From: Oharaeibacter diazotrophicus
GTDB taxonomy: Bacteria; Pseudomonadota; Alphaproteobacteria; Rhizobiales; Pleomorphomonadaceae
NCBI RefSeq assembly: GCF_004362745.1
Contig: NZ_SNXY01000006.1
Span: forward strand, 496,001 to 560,000
Direction of reading: 5' to 3'
DNA length: 64,000 nucleotides
Shown: positions 46,348-56,188 of the stretch, one piece after another
How the letters are laid out: each line of letters begins with the position of its first letter
How positions within the stretch are numbered: the stretch's first letter is position 1
The notes under the pieces: model-generated
Databases searched by the model: none
Seen by the model: only the letters and a program-made list of their open reading frames with translations
Told to the model about the DNA's origin: nothing
Translations under genes and position numbers: made by a program

Positions 46348-47496
46348 ATGACGGGTGCCGGTCCGGTCTGGGCGCTCGGCCTGATGAGCGGCACCTCGCT
46401 CGACGGGGTCGACGCCGCGCTGCTCGACACCGACGGCGAGACGATCGCCGGCATCGGCCCCACCCTGTTCAGACCTTACGGGGCTGACGAGCGCGCCGTG
46501 CTCCGCCGCGCCCTCGCCGACGCGCGCGGCCTCGACGACCGCCGCGCCCGTCCGGGCGCGCTGGCCGAGGCCGAGCGGATCGTCACCGACACCCACGCCG
46601 AGGCCGTGCGCGACCTCGTCGCCGCCGCGGCGGAGGCCGGGATCGCGCCACAGGTGGTCGGCTTCCACGGCCAGACCGTGTTCCACGCCCCGGCGCGGCG
46701 GCTGACCGTGCAGATCGGCGACGCCGGCCGGCTCGCGGCCGCCTGCGGTCTGCGGGTCGTCCACGACTTCCGCGCCGCCGACGTCGCGGCAGGCGGGCAG
46801 GGAGCGCCGCTGGTGCCGATCTTCCACCGGGCGCTCGCCGCCCGCGCCGGCCTGTCGCTGCCCGCCGCCGTGCTCAACGTCGGCGGTGTCGCCAACGTCA
46901 CCCTGATCGGCGCCGACGGCAGGCTCGCCGCCTTCGACACCGGCCCCGGCAACGCCCTGATCGACGACGCCGTGCTCGCCGCCACCGGGCGGCCCTACGA
47001 CGACGGCGGTGCGATCGCCGCGTCCGGCCGGGTCGACGGGACGGCGCTGGCGGCCCTCCTCGCCCATCCCTATTTCGCGGCGCCGCCGCCGAAGTCGCTC
47101 GACCGCGACGCCTTCGACGTCGGCCCGGTGGCCGCCCTCCCGTTCGCCGACAAGGTGGCGACGTTGACCGCCTTCACCGCGGCCGCGGTCGCGGCGGGCC
47201 TGCGGCTCGCCGGCGCGCCGGCCGCGACGGTGGTGGTGGTCGGCGGCGGGGCGCGCAACCGGAAGCTGCTCGCCATGCTCGCCGCCCGCACCGGCGCGAC
47301 AGTGGTGCCGGCCGGCGACGCCGGCTTCGACGGCGACTTCGTCGAGGCCCAGGCCTTCGCGCACCTCGCGGTCCGCCGCCTCCGCGGCCTGCCGGCGACC
47401 TTCCCGGGAACGACGGGCGTGCCGGCCCCTACCGTCGGCGGCGACGTGGCGACGCCGGAGGGCGCTCACAGCCCGACGCCGAGCACCAGTCCATAG
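46348..47496 (+). CDS. anmK: Anhydro-N-acetylmuramic acid kinase
   Basis: A 382-residue enzyme that opens and phosphorylates 1,6-anhydro-MurNAc from peptidoglycan turnover to MurNAc-6-phosphate. Motifs: [20 protein letters not shown] (phosphate 1), [33 protein letters not shown] and [15 protein letters not shown] lies 7 nt upstream of the ATG. Its last 31 nt overlap the convergent YeiH-like gene. A C-terminal Pro/Thr tail extends beyond the core. Confidence 0.94.
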   Translation: MTGAGPVWALGLMSGTSLDGVDAALLDTDGETIAGIGPTLFRPYGADERAVLRRALADARGLDDRRARPGALAEAERIVTDTHAEAVRDLVAAAAEAGIAPQVVGFHGQTVFHAPARRLTVQIGDAGRLAAACGLRVVHDFRAADVAAGGQGAPLVPIFHRALAARAGLSLPAAVLNVGGVANVTLIGADGRLAAFDTGPGNALIDDAVLAATGRPYDDGGAIAASGRVDGTALAALLAHPYFAAPPPKSLDRDAFDVGPVAALPFADKVATLTAFTAAAVAAGLRLAGAPAATVVVVGGGARNRKLLAMLAARTGATVVPAGDAGFDGDFVEAQAFAHLAVRRLRGLPATFPGTTGVPAPTVGGDVATPEGAHSPTPSTSP

Positions 47497-48503
47497 GCGG
47501 CGAGCGCGAGCAGGGAAAGCGAGAGCGCCGCCGCCGCGACGACGCGCACACCGGCCCGCGCCAGCATCCGGACGTCGACGCCGAGGCCGAGCGCGGCCAT
47601 GGCGAGCACGGTCGCGGTGCGGGCGACGACGTCGATGGGAGCGATCGCGGCGTCCGGCACCAGTCCGGCGGCGCGGCAGGCCGCGGTGGCGGCGAAGCCG
47701 AGCACGAACCAGGGCAGCAGCGGCGGCCGCGACGCGGCGCCGGCCGAGGGCGCGCGGCCGGGGCGGACGAGCGAGAGCGCGAGGCAGACCGGCCCCAGCA
47801 TGGCGACGCGCACCAGCTTCACCACCATGCCGATCTGCACCGCGATCGCTCCGAACGGCGCGGCCGCCGCCGCGACCTGCGGCACCGCGTAGACGGTGAG
47901 GCCGGCGAGGACGCCGAAGCCGGCGCGGTCGAGGCCGACGGCGAGGCCGGCCAGCGGTAGCAGCACCATCACCGCGATGCCGAGCGCGGCGGTGAAGGCG
48001 ATCGAGACGGCGACGTCGTCGGCGTCGGCCGCGATCACCGGCGCCACCGCGGCGATCGCCGAGTTGCCGCAGATGGCGTTGCCGCAGGCGACCAGCAGGG
48101 CCATCCGGGCCGGCAGGCGCAGCAGCCGGCCGATCGCGAAGCCGGCGGCGATCGCCGCCACCACCAGCGCCGCGACGCCGGCGACCAGCGCGGGTCCCGC
48201 CGTCGCCAGGGCGGCCGGGTCGATGGCGGCGCCGAGCAGCGCGACCGCGACCTCGAGCAGACCTCGGCGGGCGAAGCCGACACCGGCTTGCCAGCGTGGG
48301 CCCGGAGCCCAGGCGGTCCGGACGACGGCGCCGCAGAGGATGGCGAGCACCAGCGCCTCGACCCAGGTGCGCCCGAACACGAGCCGCTGCCCGGTCTCGA
48401 CGGCGACGGCCGCCGCGCCGACCGCGGCGCAGAGCGCGAGGCCGGGAGCGAAGTCGCGGAGGGCGGCGAGCGGACGACGGTGGACAAGGGCGGGAACGGG
48501 CAT
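47466..48503 (-). CDS. YeiH-family putative sulfate exporter
   Basis: A 345-residue protein with about ten membrane helices, matching the YeiH/Cons_hypoth698 family: LLVACGNAICGNSAIAAVAPVI, YAVPQVAAAAAPFG and KLVRVAMLGPV. Members are described as putative sulfate or small-acid exporters. A LysR regulator is transcribed divergently 100 nt away, the same arrangement as yeiH-yeiE. The 3' end overlaps anmK by 31 nt. Confidence 0.9.
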   Translation of the reverse strand: MPVPALVHRRPLAALRDFAPGLALCAAVGAAAVAVETGQRLVFGRTWVEALVLAILCGAVVRTAWAPGPRWQAGVGFARRGLLEVAVALLGAAIDPAALATAGPALVAGVAALVVAAIAAGFAIGRLLRLPARMALLVACGNAICGNSAIAAVAPVIAADADDVAVSIAFTAALGIAVMVLLPLAGLAVGLDRAGFGVLAGLTVYAVPQVAAAAAPFGAIAVQIGMVVKLVRVAMLGPVCLALSLVRPGRAPSAGAASRPPLLPWFVLGFAATAACRAAGLVPDAAIAPIDVVARTATVLAMAALGLGVDVRMLARAGVRVVAAAALSLSLLALAAYGLVLGVGL

Positions 48504-48567
48504 GGCGACCTCCGACGCTCGGACCCTAGGGGCGCCCGATCGATCTTTCCAACGCGACGTTCATGTG

Positions 48568-48584
48568 ATTTCAATCGGAAGAAT
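48568..48584. promoter_or_regulatory. LysR-type box between yeiH-like and lysR genes
   Basis: ATT-N11-AAT (ATTTCAATCGGAAGAAT) fits the T-N11-A core of LysR boxes and lies between the divergent genes, 20 nt before the lysR GTG. A looser inverted pair CGATCTTTCC (48541) / GGAAGAATCG (48577) overlaps it. Confidence 0.5.
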
Positions 48585-48603
48585 CGATCGATCGAGGCGC
48601 GCG

Positions 48604-49488
48604 GTGACGCTGGAGCAGCTCAGGATTTTCGTCGCCGTGGCCGAGCGGCAGCACGTCACCGCCGCGGCGCGGGCGCTGGCGATGACGCAGTCGGCGGCGT
48701 CGGCCGCGATCGCGGCGCTCGAGGAGCGCCACGACGTCCGGCTTTTCGACCGGGTCGGGCGGCGCATCGAACTGACCGACTCCGGCCGGCTGTTCCTCGA
48801 CGAGGCCCGCGCCGTGCTGGCGCGCGCGGCGGCGGCCGAACGGGCGCTCGACGATCTCGGCAGCCTGCGTCGCGGGCGCCTCCGCCTCGTCGCCAGCCAG
48901 ACCACGGCGGCCTACTGGCTGCCGCCGGTGCTCGCCGCCTTCCACGACCGCCATCCCGGCGTCGCCGTCGAGGTCGCGATCGGCAACACGCGGCGCGCGG
49001 CCGACCTCGTGCTCGCCGGCGAGGCGGACTTCGGCGTGGTCGAGGGCGTCGTCGACGATCCCGCGCTCGTCGTCCGCCCGCTCGGCCGCGACACGCTGGT
49101 GGTGGTGCAGGCGACGCCGCACCGGGGCGGACCGGTGGACGGGGCGTGGCTGCGGGCGGCGCGCTGGGTCACCCGCGAGCCCGGCTCCGGCACCCGCTCG
49201 GCCTTCGACGCCGCGCTCGGCCGGTTGGGCCTGGCACCGGACGATCTGACGGTGGCGCTGGTGCTGCCCTCCAACGAGGCGGTCCGCACCGCCGTCGAGG
49301 CCGGGGCGGGCGTCGCCGCGCTGTCGTCGCTGGTGGTGGGGCCGGCGCTCGCCGCCGGCACGCTGCACCGGTTGCCGCTCGATCTCGGTCCGCGGCCCTT
49401 CTTCGGCCTCGGCCACCGCGAGCGCTACCGCAGCCGCGCCTGCGACGCGCTGCTGGCGCTGATCGCCGAGCGGGAGGGTGGGGGCTGA
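48604..49488 (+). CDS. LysR-family transcriptional regulator (YeiE-like position)
   Basis: A 294-residue regulator: N-terminal winged helix (LEQLRIFVAVAERQHVTAAARAL, then SAASAAIAALE) and a periplasmic-binding-like effector domain (LRLVASQTTAAYWLPPVLAAFHDRHP onward). It reads from GTG at 48604. Being divergent from the YeiH-like exporter, it most likely controls that gene and itself through the shared intergenic region. The ligand is not known. Confidence 0.92.
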   Translation: MTLEQLRIFVAVAERQHVTAAARALAMTQSAASAAIAALEERHDVRLFDRVGRRIELTDSGRLFLDEARAVLARAAAAERALDDLGSLRRGRLRLVASQTTAAYWLPPVLAAFHDRHPGVAVEVAIGNTRRAADLVLAGEADFGVVEGVVDDPALVVRPLGRDTLVVVQATPHRGGPVDGAWLRAARWVTREPGSGTRSAFDAALGRLGLAPDDLTVALVLPSNEAVRTAVEAGAGVAALSSLVVGPALAAGTLHRLPLDLGPRPFFGLGHRERYRSRACDALLALIAEREGGG

Positions 49489-49495
49489 AAACGCG

Positions 49496-49521
49496 AAAGG
49501 CCGGGCGGAGGCCCGGCCTTT
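49496..49521. terminator. Bidirectional terminator between lysR and hydrolase
   Basis: AAAGGCCGGGC (49496-49506), loop GGAG, GCCCGGCCTTT (49511-49521). A-run on the left and T-run on the right suit both convergent genes. Confidence 0.85.
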
Positions 49522-49551
49522 CGGAGCGGTGTCGTCACGACGACGCGAGCG

Positions 49552-50205
49552 TCACTCGGCGTCGGCCATCGCCAGACGGCGGTCGAGATAGCCGCCGCAG
49601 GTGTCGATCAGCTCGTCCACCTTCTGGTCGAAGAAGTGGTTGGCGCCCTCGATCACCTTCTGGTCGATGACGATGCCCTTCTGGGTCTTCAGCTTGTCGA
49701 CCAGCGCCTGGACGTCCTTGGTCGGGACGACCTTGTCGACGTCGCCGTGGACGATCAGGCCCGACGACGGGCAGGGGGCGAGGAAGGAGAAGTCGTGCAG
49801 GTTGGCCGGCGGCGCGATCGAGATGAAACCCTCGATCTCCGGGCGGCGCATCAGGAGCTGCATGCCGATCCAGGCGCCGAAGGAGAAGCCGGCGACCCAG
49901 CAGGACCGCGCGTCCGGGTGAATGGTCTGCACCCAGTCGAGCGCCGAGGCGGCGTCGGAGAGCTCGCCGGCGCCGTGGTCGAACTGGCCCTGGCTGCGCC
50001 CGACGCCGCGGAAATTGAACCGCAGGACCGCGAAGCCGCGCTCCTTGAACATGTAGAACAACCGGTAGATCACCTGGTTGTTCATCGTGCCGCCGAACTG
50101 CGGGTGCGGATGCAGGATCATCGCGATCGGCGCGTTGCGGCCCTTGGCGGGCTGGAAGCGCCCCTCGATGCGGCCGGCAGGGCCGTTGAAGATCACCTCG
50201 GGCAT
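49552..50205 (-). CDS. Alpha/beta hydrolase (serine aminopeptidase-like)
   Basis: A 217-residue alpha/beta hydrolase. Landmarks: AMILHPHPQFGGTMNNQVIY, FNFRGVGRSQG, nucleophile elbow GFSFGAW with the Ser, LIVHGDVDKVVP with the acid and GANHFF with the His. Proteins of this type act on small esters or lipids. Start is ATG at 50205 (MPEVIFNGPAGRIEG). It is divergent from the suf operon and shares the ICE-box region. Confidence 0.9.
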   Translation of the reverse strand: MPEVIFNGPAGRIEGRFQPAKGRNAPIAMILHPHPQFGGTMNNQVIYRLFYMFKERGFAVLRFNFRGVGRSQGQFDHGAGELSDAASALDWVQTIHPDARSCWVAGFSFGAWIGMQLLMRRPEIEGFISIAPPANLHDFSFLAPCPSSGLIVHGDVDKVVPTKDVQALVDKLKTQKGIVIDQKVIEGANHFFDQKVDELIDTCGGYLDRRLAMADAE

Positions 50206-50302
50206 CGGACCTCTTCGTTTTCCGGGCGTTGATCGGGGGACGGCGGCATACGGTGTAATGCTTAGCCGCCCTTGACGGAGCACCGCCCGAGCCGGTAGTT
50301 TG

Positions 50303-50319
50303 TTTAGAACAATTCGAAA
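50303..50319. promoter_or_regulatory. ICE-like box (Irr site) upstream of the suf operon
   Basis: TTTAGAA-CAA-TTCGAAA matches the iron-control-element pattern TTTAGAA-N3-TTCTAAA with one mismatch. Irr binds such sites in alphaproteobacteria when iron is scarce. It lies 180 nt before the first suf gene and 98 nt before the divergent hydrolase start. The identification is by eye. Confidence 0.6.
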
Positions 50320-50498
50320 CTGAACCCGTCGGGAACGGGTTCGCCGCTCGCGTCTGCACTGGCCTGCCGCCGGGTCCGCCGTCAAGGAAAATCGGTGGTC
50401 CGCGGGCTCGCCCGGGCCGGCATCCGGGCTAAGATGTGGGGTGCGCCGCGCCGATGTCGAGGCCGGCGCCCGTCGCTGCCACCCGCGGAACGGAGCCG

Positions 50499-51674
50499 AT
50501 GGCCGAGGAACGCCTCTACATGGACTGGAACGCCGGCGCACCCGCGCGGCCGTCCGTGCGCGCCCTCGTCGCCGACCTCCTGACGCGGACCGGCAACCCG
50601 TCGTCCGTCCACGCCGAGGGTAGGGCCGCCCGGGCCGCCGTCGAGGCGGCGCGGCGCGAGATCGCGGCGCTGGTCGGCGCGGAGGCCAAGGGCGTAACCT
50701 TCACCTCCGGCGGCACCGAGGCGTCGGTCACCGTGCTCGCGCCGGACTGGACCCTGTTCGGCCGGCCGCACCGCTTCGACCGCCTGCTGGTCTCCGCCGT
50801 CGAGCATCCCTCCGTCGCCCGCGGCGGCCGCTTCCCGGCCGATCGGGTCGAGACGGTGCCCGTGGACGGCGACGGCGTCGTCGACCTCGGCGCGCTCGAC
50901 CGCCGGCTCGGCGAGATCGCGGCCGCGGGCGAGCGGGCGATCGTCTCGGTGATGCTCGCCAACAACGAGACCGGCGCCGTCCAGCCCGTCGCCGAGGTCG
51001 CCCGCGTCGGCCGCGCCCACGGCGCGCTGGTCCACGCGGACGCGGTGCAGGCCGCCGGCCGGATGGCCGTCGACCTAGCGGGCCTCGGCGTCGACGTACT
51101 GACGCTGTCGGCCCACAAGATCGGCGGCATCCAGGGTGCGGGCGCGATCGTGCGCGGGGCGCACGGCTTCGCCTTCCCGCCGCTGCTGACCGGCGGCGGA
51201 CAGGAAGGCTTCGCGCGCGCCGGCACCGAGAGCGTCGCCGCGATCGCCGCCTTCGGGCTCGCCGCCCGCGAGGCGCTCGCCGAGATCGCGGAGATGCCCG
51301 CCGTCGCCGCCCGCCGGGACCGCATCGAGGCGGCGATCCGGGCGGCGGCGCCGTCGGCGGCGATCTTCGCGGCGGGAGCGGCGCGGCTCCCGAACACCAC
51401 GGCCTTCGCGATTCCCGGCCTTCCCGCCGAGACCGCGCTGATCGCCTTCGACCTTGCCGGCATCGCGCTCTCCGCCGGCTCGGCCTGTTCGTCCGGCAAG
51501 GTGCGCCCGAGCGGCGTGCTGACGGCGATGGGCGTGCCGGAGGCCCTCGCCAAGGGCGGCCTGCGCGTCTCGATCGGCCCGACGACCGACGACGCCGACG
51601 TCGACCGTTTCGCCGCGACATTCGCCCGGATCAACGCCGACATGACCAAAAGGCACGGGACGAAGGTCGCCTGA
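50499..51674 (+). CDS. Cysteine desulfurase (NifS/IscS-like, first desulfurase of suf operon)
   Basis: A 391-residue PLP enzyme that takes sulfur from cysteine. Landmarks: [27 protein letters not shown], the PLP lysine in LSAHKIGG and the persulfide Cys in [11 protein letters not shown]. These are of the group I (IscS/NifS) type, unlike the group II SufS later in the operon. Start is ATG at 50499 ([15 protein letters not shown]). It is the promoter-proximal gene, as in other alphaproteobacterial sufS-B-C-D-S clusters. Confidence 0.92.
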   Translation: MAEERLYMDWNAGAPARPSVRALVADLLTRTGNPSSVHAEGRAARAAVEAARREIAALVGAEAKGVTFTSGGTEASVTVLAPDWTLFGRPHRFDRLLVSAVEHPSVARGGRFPADRVETVPVDGDGVVDLGALDRRLGEIAAAGERAIVSVMLANNETGAVQPVAEVARVGRAHGALVHADAVQAAGRMAVDLAGLGVDVLTLSAHKIGGIQGAGAIVRGAHGFAFPPLLTGGGQEGFARAGTESVAAIAAFGLAAREALAEIAEMPAVAARRDRIEAAIRAAAPSAAIFAAGAARLPNTTAFAIPGLPAETALIAFDLAGIALSAGSACSSGKVRPSGVLTAMGVPEALAKGGLRVSIGPTTDDADVDRFAATFARINADMTKRHGTKVA

Positions 51675-51733
51675 GTACCTATATGAACGTCTCAATTCCC
51701 ACGGTCCTTGAAACCGCGCGGATGGAGTGGAAG

Positions 51734-53203
<1,470 letters not shown>

Positions 53204-53207
53204 TGCG

Positions 53208-53576
53208 ATGGAAGCGGCCCCCGCGACCGACCACGTCAACCACGGGATCTACGGCTCGGAGGAGGAGGCGCTCCAGGGCCTGATCGATCATCTGGTGGCG
53301 GCGGCGGATCCGGAAGCCATCTGGCTGTTCGGAAGCAGAGCGCAACGCAATCACCGCCCGGACAGCGACTTCGACCTTCTCGTCGTCGCCAAGCCGGGCG
53401 CGCCCTGGGGCAGCGACGACTACGAATTCATCTACAGGGCGACGAGCGGGACGCGCATCGGATGCGACGTCGTGCCCGTCGGCCACGATGACTTCGAAGA
53501 GGCGGCGACACTTCACACGACGTTGGTCTCGATCGTCGTGGACGAGGGTCGGAAGATCTACGAGGCGCGCTCGTGA
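53208..53576 (+). CDS. MNT-type nucleotidyltransferase (possible antitoxin of HEPN/MNT pair)
   Basis: A 122-residue minimal nucleotidyltransferase. The motif GSRAQ (42-46) followed by DSDFD (Asp52, Asp54, Asp56) is the GS...DxD metal and nucleotide site; a third acidic residue lies in GCDVVPVG. In MNT-HEPN pairs this enzyme modifies or binds the HEPN partner. It begins 4 nt after the sufB stop and its stop overlaps the HEPN start as GTGA. Its presence inside the suf operon is unusual. Confidence 0.9.
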   Translation: MEAAPATDHVNHGIYGSEEEALQGLIDHLVAAADPEAIWLFGSRAQRNHRPDSDFDLLVVAKPGAPWGSDDYEFIYRATSGTRIGCDVVPVGHDDFEEAATLHTTLVSIVVDEGRKIYEARS

Positions 53577-53995
53577 CCGCCGACTCCCTTCGTCTGAAGC
53601 GCATCAGGTCGTTCGTGACCCTGGCCGGGCGGGAACTCAGGGCCGCCGAACTCCTGGCCGCGGAGTTGCCCGCCGAGGCGACGTTTCAGGCGCAGCAGTC
53701 GGTCGAGAAGCTGCTTCGTGCCGTCATCGAAGCCGAGGACAAGAGAGCCGGCACCACGCACGACATTCGTCAACTCGCCGATCTGATCGGCTCCCAGCAC
53801 GCACTTCGTCAATCCTTCCTGGCGCTCGAAGATCTGAGTTCCGCGGCGACCCGCTACCGATACCCGTCGGGCTCGGGCGGTCTCGCGGCCCCTCCGACTT
53901 CCGACGAACTCCGGACCACGCTGGCCGCGATCAGGTCGCTCACGATCGACGTGATCCGCTTCCTCGAAACGCGCCAGCTCATCTCGAAAGGCTGA
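53573..53995 (+). CDS. HEPN-domain protein (partner of MNT nucleotidyltransferase)
   Basis: A 140-residue helical protein. HEPN landmarks: LAGRELRAAELLAAE, QAQQSVEKLLRAVIEA and RAGTTHDIRQLADLI. The R-x4-H ribonuclease-type motif is RAGTTH, but the Tyr that follows in HepT-type toxins (RxxxxHxY) is Ile here. It could be an RNase toxin, a helper or an inactive partner. It starts with a GTG overlapping the MNT stop and ends 3 nt before sufC, so it is read on the suf transcript. Confidence 0.87.
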   Translation: MTADSLRLKRIRSFVTLAGRELRAAELLAAELPAEATFQAQQSVEKLLRAVIEAEDKRAGTTHDIRQLADLIGSQHALRQSFLALEDLSSAATRYRYPSGSGGLAAPPTSDELRTTLAAIRSLTIDVIRFLETRQLISKG

Positions 53996-53998
53996 ACC

Positions 53999-54748
53999 AT
54001 GCTCGAAATCCGTAACCTGCACGCCCGCATCGGCGACCGCGAGATCCTGCGCGGCATCGACCTCACCGTGAAGCCCGGCGAGGTGCACGCCATCATGGGG
54101 CCGAACGGCTCCGGCAAGTCGACGCTGTCCTACATCCTCGCCGGCAAGGACGACTACGAGGTCACCGAGGGCGACATCCTGCTCGACGGCGAGTCGATCC
54201 TCGAGATGGAGCCGAACGAGCGCGCCACCGCCGGCCTGTTCCTCGCCTTCCAGTATCCGATCGAGATCCCCGGTGTCGCCTCGATGACCTTCCTGCGCGC
54301 GGCCCTCAACGCCAAGCGCAAGGCCAACGGCGAGGCCGAGATCTCGACGCCGGACTTCATGCGCGTGGTCAAGGAGGCCGCCGGCCGGCTGAACATCTCG
54401 TCCGAGATGCTGAAGCGCCCGGTCAACGTCGGCTTCTCCGGCGGCGAGAAGAAGCGCAACGAGGCGCTGCAGATGGCGCTGCTCCAGCCGAAGATCGCCA
54501 TCCTCGACGAGACCGATTCCGGCCTCGACATCGACGCGCTCAAGGTGGTGGCCGAGGCCGTCAACGCGCTCCGCTCGCCCGACCGTGCCTTCGTGGTGAT
54601 CACCCACTACCAGCGCCTGCTCGACCACATCGTGCCGGACATCGTGCACGTGCTCTCGGCCGGCCGCATCGTGCGCACCGGCGGCCCGGAACTCGCCCAC
54701 GAGCTCGAGAAGAACGGCTACGCGGCCTATGTCCAGGACGCGGCGTGA
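53999..54748 (+). CDS. sufC: Fe-S assembly ATPase SufC
   Basis: A 249-residue ABC-type ATPase. Walker A is GPNGSGKST, the signature FSGGEKKRNE, Walker B IAILDETDSGLD and the switch His in VVITHYQRLL. SufC powers the SufBC2D scaffold. In the usual order sufC follows sufB directly; here two genes lie between. AAAGG lies 7 nt upstream, within the end of the HEPN gene. Confidence 0.97.
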   Translation: MLEIRNLHARIGDREILRGIDLTVKPGEVHAIMGPNGSGKSTLSYILAGKDDYEVTEGDILLDGESILEMEPNERATAGLFLAFQYPIEIPGVASMTFLRAALNAKRKANGEAEISTPDFMRVVKEAAGRLNISSEMLKRPVNVGFSGGEKKRNEALQMALLQPKIAILDETDSGLDIDALKVVAEAVNALRSPDRAFVVITHYQRLLDHIVPDIVHVLSAGRIVRTGGPELAHELEKNGYAAYVQDAA

Positions 54749-54752
54749 GGAC

Positions 54753-56084
54753 ATGAGCGACATGGTCAGCCCCACCCCCCTGCGCACCCCGGCCGAGGAC
54801 GCGCTCCTGAAGCGCTTCCCCGCCGAGAAGGACGCGCTGCCCGGCGCTCCGGCGATCGCCGCCGCCCGCGAGGCCGCGTGGGCCGGCTTCGCCGCCGCCG
54901 GCCTGCCGCACCGCCGCGTCGAGGACTGGAAGTACACGGACCTGCGCGCCAACCTGCGCTCGATCGCCCCGGCCGCCGGCCCGGCCGACCTCGGCCGCGT
55001 CCGCGCGCTCGCGGAGGCGGTGCCGGGCGACGGCGCCCGCCGGATCGTGGTCGCCAACGGGCGCGTGGTCGCCGAGCTCTCCGATCTCGCCGACCTGCCG
55101 GCCGGCGTCACGGTCTCCCCGCTCGCCGACGCGCTCGCCGCCGGCGACGGTGCCGTGCTCGACCTGCTGCCCGAGGCGGCCGACAACGCCGCCGTCCGCC
55201 TCAACACCGCCTTCGCCACCGACGGCGTGGTGATCCGCGTCGCGGACGGCGTGGTGCTCGACCGCCCGTTCGAGATCGCGCACGTGGTCGCCGGCGCGGC
55301 CGCCGTCGCCACCGCGGTGCGCAACGTGGTCGTGGTCGGCGCCGGCGCGAAGGCGACGGTGATCGAGACGGTGGAGGCGACCGCCGCCGCCGCGCACCAG
55401 ACCAACGTGGTGACGGCGCTCGTCGTCGGCGACGACGCCCACGTCGACCACATCCGCCTGCAGATCGAGCCGGTGGAGGCGCTGAGCCTCACCACCGTGT
55501 CGGCGACGATCGGCGCGCGGGCGACGCTGCACACGTTCAACGCCGCGCTCGGCGGCGCCGTGGCGCGCGCGCAGGTCTACGCCCGCTTCGCCGGCAAGGG
55601 CGCCACCGGCGGCTTCCGCGGCATCACCATGCTGTCCGGCCGCCGCCACGGCGACACCACGCTCGTCGTCACCCACGACGCCGAGGCCTGCGAGAGCCGC
55701 GAGCTCTACAAGGCGGTGATCGACGACGAGGCGCGCTCGGTGTTCCAGGGCCGCATCAACGTGCCGGCGCACGCCCAGAAGACCGACGCCCGGATGATGA
55801 CCGCCTCGCTGCTCCTCTCCGAGGGCGCCGAGGCGAACGCCAAGCCCGAGCTCGAGATCTTCGCGGACGACGTCCAGTGCGGCCACGGCGCCACCTGCGG
55901 CGCGCTCGACGACGACCTGCTCTTCTACCTCCTCGCCCGCGGCATCCCGCGCGTCGAGGCGGAGAAGATGCTGATCCTCGCCTTCCTCGGCGAGGCGATC
56001 GACGAGATCGAGAACGAGGCCGTCCACGACGCCCTGATCCACCGGGTCGAGGCGTGGCTGGAACGGCGCACGCAGGGCGCCTGA
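54753..56084 (+). CDS. sufD: Fe-S scaffold subunit SufD
   Basis: A 443-residue partner of SufB. Landmarks: RRVEDWKYTDLRA near the N-terminus, a beta-helix core, and FADDVQCGHGATCGALDDDLLFYLLARGIPR with the conserved Cys and His. ATG at 54753 is 5 nt after the sufC stop; an overlapping earlier ATG at 54729 is possible. It belongs to the SufBCD complex. Confidence 0.95.
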   Translation: MSDMVSPTPLRTPAEDALLKRFPAEKDALPGAPAIAAAREAAWAGFAAAGLPHRRVEDWKYTDLRANLRSIAPAAGPADLGRVRALAEAVPGDGARRIVVANGRVVAELSDLADLPAGVTVSPLADALAAGDGAVLDLLPEAADNAAVRLNTAFATDGVVIRVADGVVLDRPFEIAHVVAGAAAVATAVRNVVVVGAGAKATVIETVEATAAAAHQTNVVTALVVGDDAHVDHIRLQIEPVEALSLTTVSATIGARATLHTFNAALGGAVARAQVYARFAGKGATGGFRGITMLSGRRHGDTTLVVTHDAEACESRELYKAVIDDEARSVFQGRINVPAHAQKTDARMMTASLLLSEGAEANAKPELEIFADDVQCGHGATCGALDDDLLFYLLARGIPRVEAEKMLILAFLGEAIDEIENEAVHDALIHRVEAWLERRTQGA

Positions 56085-56127
56085 ACGTCGAGCTCTTTCC
56101 GGTCGGGGCACGGAGCCCCGACCGCCC

Positions 56128-56160
56128 CGCGGTCGACCCTCCCCACGAGGGGCCGGGTCG
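56128..56160. repeat. REP-like palindrome fragment between sufD and sufS
   Basis: GACCCTCCCCACGAGGGG-type C-rich element, a short member of the family at 7.5-7.8 kb and 43.5 kb. It forms a small hairpin in the 104-nt gap and could tune the downstream message level. Confidence 0.55.
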
Positions 56161-56188
56161 GAGACCGCCCGACCGTCCGGGATCAACG

